Source: Prescottella equi (GTDB lineage Bacteria > Actinomycetota > Actinomycetes > Mycobacteriales > Mycobacteriaceae). From it: a stretch of DNA of 64,000 nucleotides. Below the pieces are notes generated by a model, which had not been told where the DNA came from, searched no databases, and was given only the letters and a program-made list of their open reading frames with translations. This document shows, in pieces, positions 23,657 through 33,369 of the stretch (its first letter is position 1; each line of letters opens with the position of its first letter). The translations under genes and the position numbers were made by a program. The stretch lies in contig NZ_LWTX01000003.1 of the NCBI RefSeq assembly GCF_002094305.1, positions 434,001-498,000 on the forward strand, read 5' to 3'.

Positions 23657-24664
23657 TCACTGCTCCTGAGTGTTGGTGGACATGCTGCGCGCCGCGAGTT
23701 CGCGGCCGGCGTCGAGGTAGCTCATGGCGCCCCGGGATCCGGGGTCGTAGTCGAGGACCGTCATGCCGTAGCCGGGGGCCTCCGAGACCTTGACGCTGCG
23801 CGGGATGACCGCCCGCAGCACCACGTCACCGAAGTGCTTGCGCACCTCCTCGGCAACCTGGTCGGCCAGCTTGGTTCGGGCGTCGTACATCGTCAGCAGG
23901 ACGGTCGACACGTGCAGATCGGGGTTGAGATGCGCCTGGACGAGCTCGATGTTGCGGAGCAACTGCCCGACACCCTCGAGGGCGTAGTACTCGCACTGGA
24001 TCGGGATCAGCACCTCCTTCGCGGCGACCATCGCGTTGACCGTCAGCAGTCCGAGGGACGGTGGGCAGTCGATGAGGATGAAGTCGAAGTCGAGGTCGGC
24101 CAGCGCCTTCTCCGACAGCGCGTTCTTGAGCCGGTTCTCGCGCGCCACCATCGAGACGAGTTCGATCTCGGCGCCGGCCAGGTCGATGGTCGCGGGGATG
24201 CAGTAGAGGCGCTCGTTGTGCGGGCTCTGCTGGATCGCCTCCTTCGCCGTCACCTCACCGAGGAGCAGTTCGTAGCTCGACGGCGTCCCCGACGTGTGCG
24301 GGACGCCGAGCGCGGTACTCGCGTTGCCCTGGGGGTCGAGGTCGACGACGAGGACGGTGAGTCCCTGGATCGCCAGCGCGGACGCAAGATTGACGGTGGA
24401 CGTCGTCTTGCCGACACCGCCCTTCTGATTGGCGATCGTGAAGACGCGACGTTCGGGTGGTCGAGGCAGGCTCACCGACCCCGGGTGGAGCACCTGGCTG
24501 GCTCGCTGCGCGGCTGCCCCGATCGGCGTGTCCGCGAGCGAGATCCCGGAATAGGGGGAGTGGGCATAACCGTCTCCGCTGCCGCCGTTCGGCGCGTCGG
24601 ACGACGTTGAGGTTTCACGTGAAACTGTTTCCCGTGAAACGGCGGACTCCGATCCAGCCGACAT
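23657..24664 (-). CDS. parA: Chromosome partitioning ATPase ParA
   Basis: The 335-residue protein has a deviant Walker A ([10 protein letters not shown]), Walker A' (LDPQGNAST) and Walker B ([11 protein letters not shown]). The first 75 residues before the ATPase fold are a low-complexity tail. Codons 9-18 ([10 protein letters not shown]) are encoded by two adjacent parS-type sites. The ATPase drives ParB-parS complexes apart after origin replication. Confidence 0.97.
   Translation of the reverse strand: MSAGSESAVSRETVSRETSTSSDAPNGGSGDGYAHSPYSGISLADTPIGAAAQRASQVLHPGSVSLPRPPERRVFTIANQKGGVGKTTSTVNLASALAIQGLTVLVVDLDPQGNASTALGVPHTSGTPSSYELLLGEVTAKEAIQQSPHNERLYCIPATIDLAGAEIELVSMVARENRLKNALSEKALADLDFDFILIDCPPSLGLLTVNAMVAAKEVLIPIQCEYYALEGVGQLLRNIELVQAHLNPDLHVSTVLLTMYDARTKLADQVAEEVRKHFGDVVLRAVIPRSVKVSEAPGYGMTVLDYDPGSRGAMSYLDAGRELAARSMSTNTQEQ
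24612..24640. promoter_or_regulatory. parS: Two adjacent parS sites inside the parA 5' end
   Basis: GTTTCACGTGAAAC at 24612-24625 is a perfect parS core. GTTTCCCGTGAAAC at 24627-24640 has one mismatch. Both lie within parA coding sequence. Confidence 0.92.
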
Positions 24665-24734
24665 CTACTGCTCCTTCACTTGATGACCACTCATGCGGTA
24701 ATTCTCAACCCTCGAGCCCTCGAAAGCCCGCAAC

Positions 24735-25415
24735 TCAGCGGTGCCGACGACCGTGTTGGGCAACACGCTCCGCGCTCACCACGATCGTCGGCACCGGCAG
24801 TGCCTCGACACCACACTCGACGACGTCCAGCTTGCCAGCCCCCAGCCGCGTGAGGGAAGCGCGGTCGCGGGAGATCTCCTCCGCTGCACTCGAACCCTTC
24901 AACGCCAACATCCGACCACCGACCCGCACCAACGGCAACGACCACCGCGCCAACTTCTCCAACGGCGCCACCGCCCGCGACGTCACCACATCCGCGCCGC
25001 CGACCTCCTTGACGACACCTTCCTGTTCCGCGCGGCCGCGGACCACGGTGACGTTCGACAGCCCCACCGAGTCCACGAATTCCTGTAGGTACACCGACCG
25101 CCGCAGCAACGGCTCCACCAACGTCACCCGCACATCCGGACGCGCAATCGCCAACGGCACACCCGGCAACCCCGCACCCGAACCCACATCCACCACAGAC
25201 TCGTTCGCCCCCACCAACTCACCCAACACACCACAATTGAGCACATGCCGCGACCACAACCGCGGCACCTCCCGCGGACCGATCAACCCCCGCACCACAC
25301 CATCCGACGCCAACGACGCGTGATACGCCTCCGCCAACGGCGCCCGCTCACCGAACACCCGAGCCACCGCACCAACCACATCCCACTGCTCATCAACCAG
25401 TTCCACGTGAAACAT
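24735..25415 (-). CDS. rsmG: 16S rRNA m7G527 methyltransferase RsmG, copy 1
   Basis: This is a 226-residue SAM-dependent methyltransferase with the binding motif [16 protein letters not shown] and the RsmG segments WSRHVLNC and [13 protein letters not shown]. The ATG start (MFHVE) lies in a parS-like site. Upstream in-frame sequence is excluded because it has no family match. It is adjacent to parA, the usual place. From its start to about codon 185 its DNA is nearly identical to copy 2; the last 40 codons differ. The coding DNA is unusually rich in ACC/CAC-type triplets on the plus strand compared with neighbours. Confidence 0.93.
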   Translation of the reverse strand: MFHVELVDEQWDVVGAVARVFGERAPLAEAYHASLASDGVVRGLIGPREVPRLWSRHVLNCGVLGELVGANESVVDVGSGAGLPGVPLAIARPDVRVTLVEPLLRRSVYLQEFVDSVGLSNVTVVRGRAEQEGVVKEVGGADVVTSRAVAPLEKLARWSLPLVRVGGRMLALKGSSAAEEISRDRASLTRLGAGKLDVVECGVEALPVPTIVVSAERVAQHGRRHR

Positions 25416-25442
25416 CCTCCCCAACACACCACCACACAACAA
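24861..25442. repeat. 582-bp long direct repeat, copy A (rsmG 5' part)
   Basis: It matches 27814-28395 without indels at an offset of 2953 bp, with one mismatch seen, in the sequence just upstream of the rsmG start. Beyond its inner (3' coding) edge the two rsmG genes diverge clearly. A recent duplication or gene conversion is implied. Confidence 0.9.
25400..25413. promoter_or_regulatory. parS: parS-like site at the rsmG copy 1 start
   Basis: GTTCCACGTGAAAC has one mismatch to consensus. On the minus strand it encodes the first residues of RsmG, so start codon and centromere site are physically fused. Confidence 0.75.
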
Positions 25443-25519
25443 ACCCGGGCAGGCGTTGCCGCGCGGGACGAGCTCGTCGCGCGCGTCGCCGAATTCGGTG
25501 GGGGAGTGTCCGACGGGGT

Positions 25520-25568
25520 GTTTCACGTGGAACACCGCCCGGGATACGGCGACCGTTTCACGTGAAAC
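25520..25568. promoter_or_regulatory. parS: Two parS sites upstream of rsmG copy 1
   Basis: GTTTCACGTGGAAC at 25520-25533 has one mismatch. GTTTCACGTGAAAC at 25555-25568 is perfect and extends to a 20-bp palindrome (CCG on the left, CGG on the right). A weaker copy, GATTCACGTGGAAC, follows at 25754-25767. The remaining stretch 25569-26240 holds no convincing gene despite long open frames on both strands. Confidence 0.85.
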
Positions 25569-25655
25569 GGTCGCCCCTCGGCGCCCCTCTGACGTCTGCC
25601 GGCGGTCGATCACGACCCTTTCGACGGCCACGCCGAGCAAAACTCGGAACCGTTT

Positions 25656-25671
25656 GTCACAGTGACGAAAT
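25656..25671. repeat. GTCACAGTGACGAAAT repeat, copy 1
   Basis: The same 16 bp recur at 26467-26482. In each place a (G/T)(C/T)ACAACATG-type segment follows 94-95 bp later. The two stretches are therefore paralogous leaders of two lipase units. Confidence 0.75.
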
Positions 25672-26239
25672 CGCCCGGTACCCCGGGGTGGGTGTACGAC
25701 GCGGGCACGCGGCCAAGCCTGCTTGGTCTCGCTATTTCGTTGCCGTACAACATGATTCACGTGGAACAAGGCGGACCGCCCGAAGCGGCCCGCGCGGGCC
25801 CGGGTCGTCGCGCTTCGGTCGGCCGGAAAGCGCACTTTCGACGAGCCGGCGACAAGAACCCCTCCGGAGCGGAGATGAAAGCGGAGGAGGACCGCGGCGG
25901 CAGCTCCACGTGGGACTCATTTGCCGGCGGTCCGGATGCCGCCACTGCGAGAGTCCGCGAACCGTACCCCGCCGGACTACGCTCGCGTGCCGCACTAGTC
26001 CACGGAGTCGGCGCCCCGATCCGACGACGCGTCGTGCCCGCCGACTCAGGAACACCCGGCCGCGTCATGCTCGCACAACGACACGAGTGCCGATCGAATC
26101 GACGCGGCACAGGTGCGGCCCGAGCAGCGCGACGGGGAGACTCGGGGGCGGCGGACCACCTGCACGACTCGACGCGTCCCGCGAAGGTACACCAGGGACG
26201 GGTTGCACGCCCCGGGTGTCGACGGCCCTCGGCATCACG

Positions 26240-26350
26240 CCCCTCGGCATCGTCGTGCACGCCCTGTCTTCGCGGCGCCCCCACCACTTGGCTCTACTCG
26301 CCTCCAGGGTCGCGGGCGGCACCGTCCCGACGCCTTCGATCCGGGACAGT
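26240..26350 (+). pseudogene. Decayed 3' fragment of a lipase paralogue
   Basis: Translation of this stretch gives IVV-x10-HLALLASRVAGG. It closely matches the C-terminal IVV-x11-HIALLASRVTAG of the intact lipase downstream, about 1.2 kb away. A G/A-rich flank after it (26360-26376) also resembles the flank after the intact gene. No start, catalytic serine or intact frame for the rest of the enzyme is present. Together with the repeated 5' leader this points to an old tandem duplication of the lipase unit with internal deletion. Confidence 0.55.
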
Positions 26351-26386
26351 CGTGACCGGTGCAGGGGAGGGGAGGATCATCACGTT

Positions 26387-26400
26387 GATTCACGTGAAAC
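26387..26400. promoter_or_regulatory. parS: parS-like site GATTCACGTGAAAC
   Basis: It has one mismatch to the parS consensus. It lies between the lipase remnant and the intact lipase leader. Confidence 0.7.
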
Positions 26401-26466
26401 ACGTCGGACGTCGCATCTGTCGCCACGCCGACGCGACACCCGTGGGCCCCAATACCGGATTTTGCT

Positions 26467-26482
26467 GTCACAGTGACGAAAT
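26467..26482. repeat. GTCACAGTGACGAAAT repeat, copy 2
   Basis: This is identical to 25656-25671 and lies 182 bp before the lipase coding region. The palindromic GTCACAGTGAC part could be an operator. A similar GTCACTGTGAC occurs at 22466. Confidence 0.7.
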
Positions 26483-26663
26483 ACCAGGAGGTTCATGGAC
26501 AGGCAGGCGACGCCGCCGGTCCACCCGGTACGTCCGTGTGGACTTATCCCTGTCGCACAACATGTTTCGGGTTCACGGCGAGTGGATTCTCCGAATCAGC
26601 TCCCAGAAACCGTCTGACCCGTACCGTTCCCTTCGAACCGGGCAACTCAAGGGGGCAGACACC

Positions 26664-27626
26664 ATGACAGTCACACAGCAACCACGCAGATGGCGGACGG
26701 TGATCGCCGCAGCACTTACGCTCGTCGCATCCGTCGTCGCCGTCGGGATGTCTCCCGCGGCGGCGAGCGCGCGAGAGCCGTACCCGGTGCCCTACTTCCT
26801 CTTCGTGCAGGACGAGTTCACCAACCCCGGCGGATCCGCGGCAGGATCCAACGACTGGTCGTGCAAGCCGACGGCGGAACACCCGAACCCCGTGGTGCTC
26901 GTCCACGGCACTGTCGGCAATCGACTCAACAACTGGACCACGTTTGCACCGCTGCTCGCCAACGAGGGCTACTGCGTCTTCGCGCCGACCTTCGGCAACT
27001 ACGCAGACCAGCCGTACCCGATCAGCGCAATCGGGGGAATGCTCCGCGCGAAGGACAGCGCAGCCCAGATCGGCGCCTTCGTGGACGAGGTGCTCGCGGC
27101 GACCGGCGCGGAACGCGTGGACATCCTGGGTGTCTCACAGGGATCGGTCGTGCCCAACTACTTCGTCAAGTACCTCGGTGGCGCAGCCAAGGTCGACAAG
27201 TACACCTCGCTCGGTCCGGCGTGGAACGGCAGTGCCCTCACCGGACCCGACGGCGGCGCAACGCTCCTCGCGCTCGGCACCGACGATGCCCGTGGCGTGC
27301 TGCCGTTCTGCCAGGCGTGTGTCCAGTTCCTGCCCGCATCGCAGTTCATCGCGAAACTGCACGAGGGCGGCCTGTACGCACCGGAAGTCACCTACACCAA
27401 CATCATGACCCGTTACGACGAGGGCATCTGGCCGTACACCAGTGGCTACGTGGAGGGCCCCAACGCGACGAACATCGTAGTCCAGGACGGATGTTCGCAG
27501 GACTACTCGGACCATATCGCGCTCTTGGCCTCCCGCGTCACAGCCGGCCATGTGCTCAACGCACTGGATCCGGACCATCCCCGGCCCGTGCCGTGCGTGT
27601 TCGTCGCGCCGTTCGTGGGTGGTTGA
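26664..27626 (+). CDS. Secreted alpha/beta-hydrolase lipase (class 2, EstA/LipA type)
   Basis: The 320-residue protein has a Sec signal peptide (about 1-36, basic RRWR then a hydrophobic stretch, cleavage near ASA-RE). The lipase motifs are the oxyanion segment VVLVHGTVGN and nucleophile elbow GVSQGS. A late SDHIALLASRV segment supplies the likely catalytic His. Start ATG follows AAGGGGG. The frame is open for a further kilobase upstream, but that part is non-coding by content and repeats. It is encoded between the two rsmG copies and interrupts the usual parA-rsmG-jag order, so it arrived or was retained with the rsmG duplication. Confidence 0.88.
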   Translation: MTVTQQPRRWRTVIAAALTLVASVVAVGMSPAAASAREPYPVPYFLFVQDEFTNPGGSAAGSNDWSCKPTAEHPNPVVLVHGTVGNRLNNWTTFAPLLANEGYCVFAPTFGNYADQPYPISAIGGMLRAKDSAAQIGAFVDEVLAATGAERVDILGVSQGSVVPNYFVKYLGGAAKVDKYTSLGPAWNGSALTGPDGGATLLALGTDDARGVLPFCQACVQFLPASQFIAKLHEGGLYAPEVTYTNIMTRYDEGIWPYTSGYVEGPNATNIVVQDGCSQDYSDHIALLASRVTAGHVLNALDPDHPRPVPCVFVAPFVGG

Positions 27627-27681
27627 CCGCGTCACGACCGAATCGGCGGTGGGGGAGGGGAGGGGTCGGGGCGATGCGGAC

Positions 27682-28368
27682 TCAGCGGCGCTGGCCGCGA
27701 TGACGATGGTGCGCAACGCGTTCGGCACTCACCACGATCGTCGGCACCGGCAGCACATTGCCACCGCACTCGAGCACTTCGAGTTTCCCGGCGCCGAGTC
27801 GGGTCAGCGCCGCGCGGTCGCGGGAGATCTCCTCCGCTGCACTCGAACCCTTCAACGCCAACATCCGACCACCGACCCGCACCAACGGCAACGACCACCG
27901 CGCCAACTTCTCCAACGGCGCCACCGCCCGCGACGTCACCACATCCGCGCCGCCGACCTCCTTGACGACACCTTCCTGTTCCGCGCGGCCGCGGACCACG
28001 GTGACGTTCGACAGCCCCACCGAGTCCACGAATTCCTGTAGGTACACCGACCGCCGCAGCAACGGCTCCACCAACGTCACCCGCACATCCGGACGCGCAA
28101 TCGCCAACGGCACACCCGGCAACCCCGCACCCGAACCCACATCCACCACAGACTCGTTCGCCCCCACCAACTCACCCAACACACCACAATTGAGCACATG
28201 CCGCGACCACAACCGCGGCACCTCCCGCGGACCGATCAACCCCCGCACCACACCATCCGACGCCAACGACGCGTGATACGCCTCCGCCAACGGCGCCCGC
28301 TCACCGAACACCCGAGCCACCGCACCAACCACATCCCACTGCTCATCAACCAGTTCCACGTGAAACAT
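27682..28368 (-). CDS. rsmG: RsmG methyltransferase, copy 2
   Basis: The 228-residue protein is identical to copy 1 up to about residue 184 and then diverges ([20 protein letters not shown] against [20 protein letters not shown]). All methyltransferase motifs are intact, so both copies may be active. It is adjacent to jag, so either copy could be the ancestral one. The start codon again sits in a parS-like site. A functional reason for two copies is not evident. Confidence 0.92.
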   Translation of the reverse strand: MFHVELVDEQWDVVGAVARVFGERAPLAEAYHASLASDGVVRGLIGPREVPRLWSRHVLNCGVLGELVGANESVVDVGSGAGLPGVPLAIARPDVRVTLVEPLLRRSVYLQEFVDSVGLSNVTVVRGRAEQEGVVKEVGGADVVTSRAVAPLEKLARWSLPLVRVGGRMLALKGSSAAEEISRDRAALTRLGAGKLEVLECGGNVLPVPTIVVSAERVAHHRHRGQRR

Positions 28369-28395
28369 CCTCCCCAACCCACCACCACACAACAA
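27814..28395. repeat. 582-bp long direct repeat, copy B (rsmG 5' part)
   Basis: This is the partner of 24861-25442. Direct orientation with about 2.4 kb between copies allows deletion or amplification of the lipase segment by homologous recombination. Confidence 0.9.
28353..28366. promoter_or_regulatory. parS: parS-like site at the rsmG copy 2 start
   Basis: GTTCCACGTGAAAC has one mismatch. It is a duplicate of the site at 25400 and the parS-like site closest to dnaA seen in the window. Confidence 0.75.
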
Positions 28396-28399
28396 GAGA

Positions 28400-28434
28400 A
28401 AGGGCCGCGACTCCCCGGGGGAGTCGCGGCCCTT
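28400..28434 (-). terminator. Strong hairpin terminator after jag
   Basis: AAGGGCCGCGACTCCCC pairs with its complement over 17 bp around a one-base centre. It lies 28 bp downstream of the jag stop and ends the rpmH-to-jag operon before rsmG. Confidence 0.85.
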
Positions 28435-28461
28435 CCACGATTTTCGGGCGAGCCCGCTACG

Positions 28462-29013
28462 TCAGTCCTTGATCACGACGACGCGGCGGTTGGGCTCGGC
28501 GCCCTCGCTCTCGCTCGACACGCCGGCAACCTTCGCCACCGCATCGTGGACGATCTTGCGCTCGAACGGCGTCATCGGCGCCAGCGACTCACGCTCACCC
28601 GACTCCAGCACGCGCTCGGCGGCCTCCTTGCCCAGAGCGGAGAGCTCCGCACGACGACCGGCACGCCAGCCGGCGACGTCGAGCATCAGCCGGCTCCGGA
28701 CGCCCGTGGACTGCTGTACCGCGAGGCGCGTCAGCTCCTGCAACGCGTCGAGAACCTCGCCCTTGCGGCCGACGAGCTTGGCCAGATCGTCACCGCCGTC
28801 GATGCTCACGACCGCCCGGTCGCCCTCGACGTCCAGGTCGATGTCGCCGTCGTAGTCGAGCACGTCGAGCAGCTGCTCGAGGTAGTCACCGGCGATCTCG
28901 CCTTCCTCGATCAGGTCGTCCTCGCCGTCGGTGGCCACATCAGGAGTCTCGACTACCACGTCCGTGTTCTCCCTGTCCTCACCCTCCCGGGCAATGTCCT
29001 GCTCACTGGTCAT
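28462..29013 (-). CDS. jag: Jag/KhpB-like KH-R3H RNA-binding protein
   Basis: The 183-residue protein has an acidic N-terminal 50 residues, a KH domain (about 70-120, LAKLVGRKGEVLDALQELTR) and a C-terminal R3H region (FERKIVHDAVAKVAG). The usual Jag-N domain is absent, as in other actinobacteria. It lies 20 bp after yidC in the same transcript. The family binds small RNAs and affects cell-wall synthesis control. Confidence 0.92.
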   Translation of the reverse strand: MTSEQDIAREGEDRENTDVVVETPDVATDGEDDLIEEGEIAGDYLEQLLDVLDYDGDIDLDVEGDRAVVSIDGGDDLAKLVGRKGEVLDALQELTRLAVQQSTGVRSRLMLDVAGWRAGRRAELSALGKEAAERVLESGERESLAPMTPFERKIVHDAVAKVAGVSSESEGAEPNRRVVVIKD

Positions 29014-29033
29014 CGTCGATCTCTTTCTCGAGG

Positions 29034-30137
29034 TCAGCGCCGCTTGCGCTTGTTGCTCTTGGGACGGTTCGCGGCGGGCCGGGGTTTCGGCTTGGGCCGG
29101 TTACCGGCCGCACCTCCGCCCGAGCCCGAACTGCTCTCCGTGTCGTCCGTCGAGCCGGCATCCTCGGACTCCGCGTCTACGACGGGGGAGGACTGCTGCG
29201 CGGACGCCTTCTTCTTGTCGACCTTGGGGCGCGCTCCCGGCTTGGGGGCGTTGTCGGCCCGACGCTCGATCACGGCCTGCTTCTTCGCTGCTTCCTCCGC
29301 GTCGATGCGGCGGAAGACGATGTGCTGCTGCGCGTACGTCCAGATGTTGTTCGAGACCCAGTACAGGAGGATCGCGATCATCAGGAACGGGCCACCGACG
29401 AGCACGCCGAGCGGGAACACCCACAGCGCGAGCTTGTTCATGATCGCCGACTGCGGGTTGGCGGCGGCGGCCGCGCTCTGGCGGGCGACCGAGGCACGCG
29501 AGTTGAAGTGGGTCGCGACGGACGCGATGACCATGAGCGGGATCGCCACGGCCGCGATGTTCAGAACCGTCGGGACCGTGCCGTACAGACCGAAAGCCTC
29601 GAGCTGTGCCTGCGGGGTGGTGATCGCAGCCGAGATCGGGGCACCGAACAGACGGGCACTCAGGAAGGACTGGACGTCGTCCGGGCTGAACGCGTAGTTG
29701 CCGATGGCGGCGTTCTGCTCCGGCGTCATGCCCAGCTGTCCCATACCGGTGCCGGTCCGGTTGAACGAACGCAGCACGTGGAACAGGCCGATGAACACGG
29801 GCGCCTGGAGCAGCACGGGCAGACAGCCCATCACGGGGTTGAAGCCGTGCTCCTTCTGGAGCTTCTGCATCTCCAGCGCCATACGCTGGCGGTCCTTGGA
29901 GTACTTCTTCTGCAGCGCCTTGATCTGCGGCTGCAACTCCTGCATCTGCCGGGTGGTGCGCACCTGCTTCACGAACGGCTTGTACAGAATGGCACGCAGC
30001 GTGAAGACGAGGAACATGACGGCCAGCGCCCAGGCGAAGCCGTTGTCCGGGCCGAGTACGGCGCCGAACACCTTGTGCCAGACCCAAAGGATCCAAGACA
30101 CCGGATAGTAGATGAAGTCGAGCACGACTCTAAGCAC
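29034..30137 (-). CDS. yidC: Membrane protein insertase YidC/Oxa1
   Basis: The 367-residue insertase has five hydrophobic segments and the conserved coiled cytoplasmic loop ([20 protein letters not shown]). The hydrophilic-groove region includes [16 protein letters not shown]. The C-terminal 75 residues are Lys/Ser-rich and basic ([20 protein letters not shown]), a likely ribosome-binding tail. It inserts membrane proteins alone or with SecYEG. It forms an operon with yidD and rnpA. Confidence 0.96.
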   Translation of the reverse strand: MLRVVLDFIYYPVSWILWVWHKVFGAVLGPDNGFAWALAVMFLVFTLRAILYKPFVKQVRTTRQMQELQPQIKALQKKYSKDRQRMALEMQKLQKEHGFNPVMGCLPVLLQAPVFIGLFHVLRSFNRTGTGMGQLGMTPEQNAAIGNYAFSPDDVQSFLSARLFGAPISAAITTPQAQLEAFGLYGTVPTVLNIAAVAIPLMVIASVATHFNSRASVARQSAAAAANPQSAIMNKLALWVFPLGVLVGGPFLMIAILLYWVSNNIWTYAQQHIVFRRIDAEEAAKKQAVIERRADNAPKPGARPKVDKKKASAQQSSPVVDAESEDAGSTDDTESSSGSGGGAAGNRPKPKPRPAANRPKSNKRKRR

Positions 30138-30200
30138 TCCTCTGTTCGTCCACGTTCACCACGCCGTGGAGTTGGGCAAGTTCCGGGCGAGCGGGACGCG

Positions 30201-30539
30201 TCATTCCTGGCTCACATGGTGGAGGTGCCGTCCGCGTCGTTCCGGGACGGGATCCCACCCACCAGGGTGCCAGGGCGCGCACTTCGCGAGCCGCACGACA
30301 GTCAGTGCCGAGCCTTTGATCGCACCGTGGGTCCGCATCGCGTCGACCGCGTACTCGCTGCAGGTCGGCGTGAACCGACAGGTCGGCAGGCGGAGTGGGG
30401 ACACGTACGTCCGGTACAGCTCGATGAGGAAGATCAGGACCCGCGCGGGGAAACTTCGCAGCGTGGTCCACACAGTGCCGAGAAACGACGACGAGCGCGG
30501 ACCGGGCTCGGTCCGCGCCTCATCGTGTTCGCTGCTCAT
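30201..30539 (-). CDS. yidD: YidD membrane-insertion efficiency factor
   Basis: The 112-residue protein has the YidD signature [20 protein letters not shown] and [18 protein letters not shown]. An amphipathic N-terminal segment precedes it. The start overlaps the rnpA stop by four bases, as in most bacteria. Confidence 0.95.
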   Translation of the reverse strand: MSSEHDEARTEPGPRSSSFLGTVWTTLRSFPARVLIFLIELYRTYVSPLRLPTCRFTPTCSEYAVDAMRTHGAIKGSALTVVRLAKCAPWHPGGWDPVPERRGRHLHHVSQE

Positions 30540-30913
30540 GCCGGCTTGCCTTCGTCAGCCAGCAGATCCATCCGTCGCAGGACCGATCGCAGCTGTTTGT
30601 CGAGTTCCCGGGAAGTTGCGGTCGCCGATCCCGGCAACGCGCGAATCACCACGTCGGTGTCGACGGGGAGAGTGTCGACCAAGCCGGCGCAGATATGACG
30701 AAACCGGCGGGCGACTCGATGACGAATCACCGCCGGTCCGACAGCCTTGCTCACGACGAGCCCGAAACGGGGCCCATCGATGCTCACCAGGGTGTCGGTC
30801 GCACCACGCTCGCGAGCGTGGACGACCAGATCCCGTCTACCCATACGACGTCCGCCACGCACCGTCGCGGAGAAATCCGCGCGGCGACGCAGGCGGTACG
30901 GCTCAGGTAACAC
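30536..30913 (-). CDS. rnpA: Ribonuclease P protein component
   Basis: The 125-residue basic protein has a GTG start. The RNase P signature is [16 protein letters not shown]. It binds the catalytic RNA that matures tRNA 5' ends and follows rpmH closely. Confidence 0.95.
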   Translation of the reverse strand: MLPEPYRLRRRADFSATVRGGRRMGRRDLVVHARERGATDTLVSIDGPRFGLVVSKAVGPAVIRHRVARRFRHICAGLVDTLPVDTDVVIRALPGSATATSRELDKQLRSVLRRMDLLADEGKPA

Positions 30914-30939
30914 CCCGAGCTCCTGAAGTCAGGATCGAA

Positions 30940-31083
30940 TCAGGCGGTGAGCTCGGCGCGGCCCTTACGGCGACGCGCCGAAACGATTGCACGACCCGCA
31001 CGGGTCCGCATACGAAGACGGAAGCCGTGAACGCGCGCGCGGCGGCGATTGTTCGGCTGGAACGTCCGCTTGCCCTTGGCCAC
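30940..31083 (-). CDS. rpmH: 50S ribosomal protein L34
   Basis: This 47-residue gene starts with GTG ([20 protein letters not shown]) and ends [10 protein letters not shown]. The sequence [14 protein letters not shown] is the L34 signature. It is the first gene of the leftward operon starting at the origin side. Confidence 0.97.
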   Translation of the reverse strand: MAKGKRTFQPNNRRRARVHGFRLRMRTRAGRAIVSARRRKGRAELTA

Positions 31084-31731
31084 GGTCAACACTCCTCGAA
31101 GATCGGTGACGCCGGACGGCGTCGGTCTAACATTTCACTGGAAATCGGGGGGCCACTCGCGGCATCCGGGGCACCGACCTGCGGTCAGCGCGCATCCTTC
31201 ACCATCGGGTGACTGTTCGAGGGTACTGACCACCGGAGTCGAGGTCAAACCGGGGTCGGCGCCGGATTGCGCGACGGGAGGTCGGTGTGAGATTCGGGCG
31301 CCCGAATCCTTCGAATCGCAGTGAACCGACCTATCGGTTGTTACCGTCCGTGAATGGCCTTGTCGACCTGCGCGCACGTCTCGAGAAGTGGACCGCGCCG
31401 GCTGCGTGATCGCACCGCACTCGAGAAGCAGGACTGTAAGACAACTAACACCCCCGCCCGCGGCCCGGGTCCGGACCCGCGCAGGTAGGCGCGTCGCCCC
31501 TCCGGAAACCATTCCACCTGGTGAGAGCCTCGAGGGCTCGACGTGAGTGAACATCCCGAGCCGCCGAGCCCACACTCGAGCGTTGTCCACATCTGTGGAT
31601 AATTGTGTGGAAACAGTGATCAGGTGGCATATTCGTTGCCCAGCAGTTCAGGGGTTCAGCCTCACCCGGGGGAGCTCAACAGACAACCACGGCAACCTGC
31701 CGAGCAGACCCGCAGACGGGGAGGACACAGA
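31084..31731. promoter_or_regulatory. rpmH-dnaA intergenic region with DnaA boxes
   Basis: The 648-bp gap carries divergent promoters for rpmH and dnaA. Near dnaA are a TTGTCCACA box at 31583-31591 and, inverted, TGTGGATAA at 31594-31602 (perfect), plus a weaker TGTGGAAAC at 31606. These fit DnaA autoregulation. Four CTCGAG hexamers (31380, 31420, 31529, 31575) are present. No gene was found. Confidence 0.8.
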
Positions 31732-33306
31732 GTGAACGACGATCCGAACGCCTTGGCGAATGTCTGGCGCGACGTCGTTGCCGAACTGACCTCCGACGCA
31801 TCCGACAGCCCCAAGCTGACGAAAGCGCAGAAGGCCTGGCTCGCCCTCGTTCGACCGCTGACCTATGCGCAGGGCTTCGCGCTGCTGTCGGTCCCGTCGC
31901 CTCTCGCTCAGGAAGCGATCGAACGCGACCTGCGGGAGCCGATACTGCGGGCTCTCAACCGTCATCTCGGCCAGAAGGTCGAGGGGCTCGGGGTTCGGAT
32001 CGCCGCACCGTCCGAGGATCGTGGCGAGGACTCCGGCGACGCCGCGCCTGCGGACGAGACCGACCGCGGAGCCGCACTCGACTTCGCGGACTCGAGTTAC
32101 CCCGACGGGGCGTCCGCACGCCGCAGGCACCTCACGATGAGCGAGTCCGTGGCCGTCGACCTGGCCGAACACGAGGAAGTCGACGACGACCGGGAGGCGC
32201 TCGCGAGCGTCCACGAGTCGTGGCCGTCGTACTTCACGAAGCCGCCGACCGGTCCCTCGACGAGCGCGACCGGCGGCAACAGCCTGAACGCGAAGTACAC
32301 GTTCGACACGTTCGTCATCGGCGCGTCCAACCGGTTCGCCCACGCAGCCGCGGTCGCGATCGCGGAGGCCCCGGCTCGCGCCTACAACCCGCTGTTCATC
32401 TGGGGTGCCTCCGGCCTCGGCAAGACACATCTCCTGCACGCCGCCGGCCACTACGCCCAGCGCCTGTTCCCGGGACTGCGGGTGAAGTACGTCTCCACCG
32501 AGGAGTTCACGAACGACTTCATCAACAGTCTTCGTGACGACCGCAAGGTCGCCTTCAAGCGGCGGTACCGCGAGACCGACATCCTGCTGGTCGACGACAT
32601 CCAGTTCATCGAGGGCAAGGAAGGTATCCAGGAAGAGTTCTTCCACACCTTCAACACCCTGCACAACGCGAACAAGCAGATCGTGGTGTCGTCGGACCGT
32701 CCGCCCAAGCAGTTGGCGACGCTCGAGGAGCGGCTGCGGACGCGGTTCGAGTGGGGGCTGATCACCGACGTCCAGCCGCCCGAACTGGAGACGCGGATCG
32801 CCATCCTGTCGAAGAAGGCGCGGATGGATCGGCTGGACGTCCCGCACGACGTCCTCGAGTTGATAGCCAGCCGCATCGAACGCAACATCCGCGAACTCGA
32901 GGGTGCACTGATCCGGGTGACGGCGTTCGCGTCGCTGAACCGCCAGGCGCTCGACCTCAAGCTCGCCGAGGTGGTGCTGCGGGACCTGATGCCCGATTCG
33001 GCAGCGCTCGAGATCAACGCGGCGACCATCATGGCCGTCACCGCGGAGTACTTCAACACCTCGATCGACGACCTGTGCGGCCCCGGCAAGGCCCGGCCGC
33101 TGGCGCAGGCCCGTCAGATCGCGATGTACCTGTGCCGCGAGCTGACGGACCTGTCGCTGCCCAAGATCGGGCAGACGTTCGGCCGCGACCACACCACGGT
33201 CATGTACGCGGACAAGAAGATCCGCAAGGAGATGACCGAGCGCCGCAAGGTGTACGACCAGGTCCAGGAGCTCACCGCCCGGATCAAGCAGCGCTCCAAG
33301 AGTTGA
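31732..33306 (+). CDS. dnaA: Chromosomal replication initiator DnaA
   Basis: The 524-residue protein starts at GTG. Domain I is about 1-95. Domain II is a long acidic linker (about 96-190). The AAA+ domain has Walker [12 protein letters not shown] and Walker [10 protein letters not shown]. Domain IV ends with the DnaA-box-binding signature [14 protein letters not shown]. It unwinds oriC, which lies directly downstream. Confidence 0.98.
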   Translation: MNDDPNALANVWRDVVAELTSDASDSPKLTKAQKAWLALVRPLTYAQGFALLSVPSPLAQEAIERDLREPILRALNRHLGQKVEGLGVRIAAPSEDRGEDSGDAAPADETDRGAALDFADSSYPDGASARRRHLTMSESVAVDLAEHEEVDDDREALASVHESWPSYFTKPPTGPSTSATGGNSLNAKYTFDTFVIGASNRFAHAAAVAIAEAPARAYNPLFIWGASGLGKTHLLHAAGHYAQRLFPGLRVKYVSTEEFTNDFINSLRDDRKVAFKRRYRETDILLVDDIQFIEGKEGIQEEFFHTFNTLHNANKQIVVSSDRPPKQLATLEERLRTRFEWGLITDVQPPELETRIAILSKKARMDRLDVPHDVLELIASRIERNIRELEGALIRVTAFASLNRQALDLKLAEVVLRDLMPDSAALEINAATIMAVTAEYFNTSIDDLCGPGKARPLAQARQIAMYLCRELTDLSLPKIGQTFGRDHTTVMYADKKIRKEMTERRKVYDQVQELTARIKQRSKS

Positions 33307-33330
33307 CGGCCGGTCGCCCCGCACACCCCG

Positions 33331-33358
33331 CGTCCGCACGGTTCACGCCGTGCGGACG
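33331..33358 (+). terminator. dnaA terminator hairpin
   Basis: CGTCCGCACGG and CCGTGCGGACG form an 11-bp stem with a 6-nt loop shortly after the dnaA stop, followed by a short T run (GTGTTT). Confidence 0.75.
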
Positions 33359-33369
33359 TCGTGTTTCCA

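Noticed and set aside
25902-25915. Additional parS near CTCCACGTGGGAC
   Set aside because: It has too many mismatches to the consensus to count.
25662-26663. Long in-frame N-terminal extension of the lipase
   Set aside because: The extension is low-complexity, crosses repeats and parS-like sites, and precedes a clear signal peptide with its own ribosome site.
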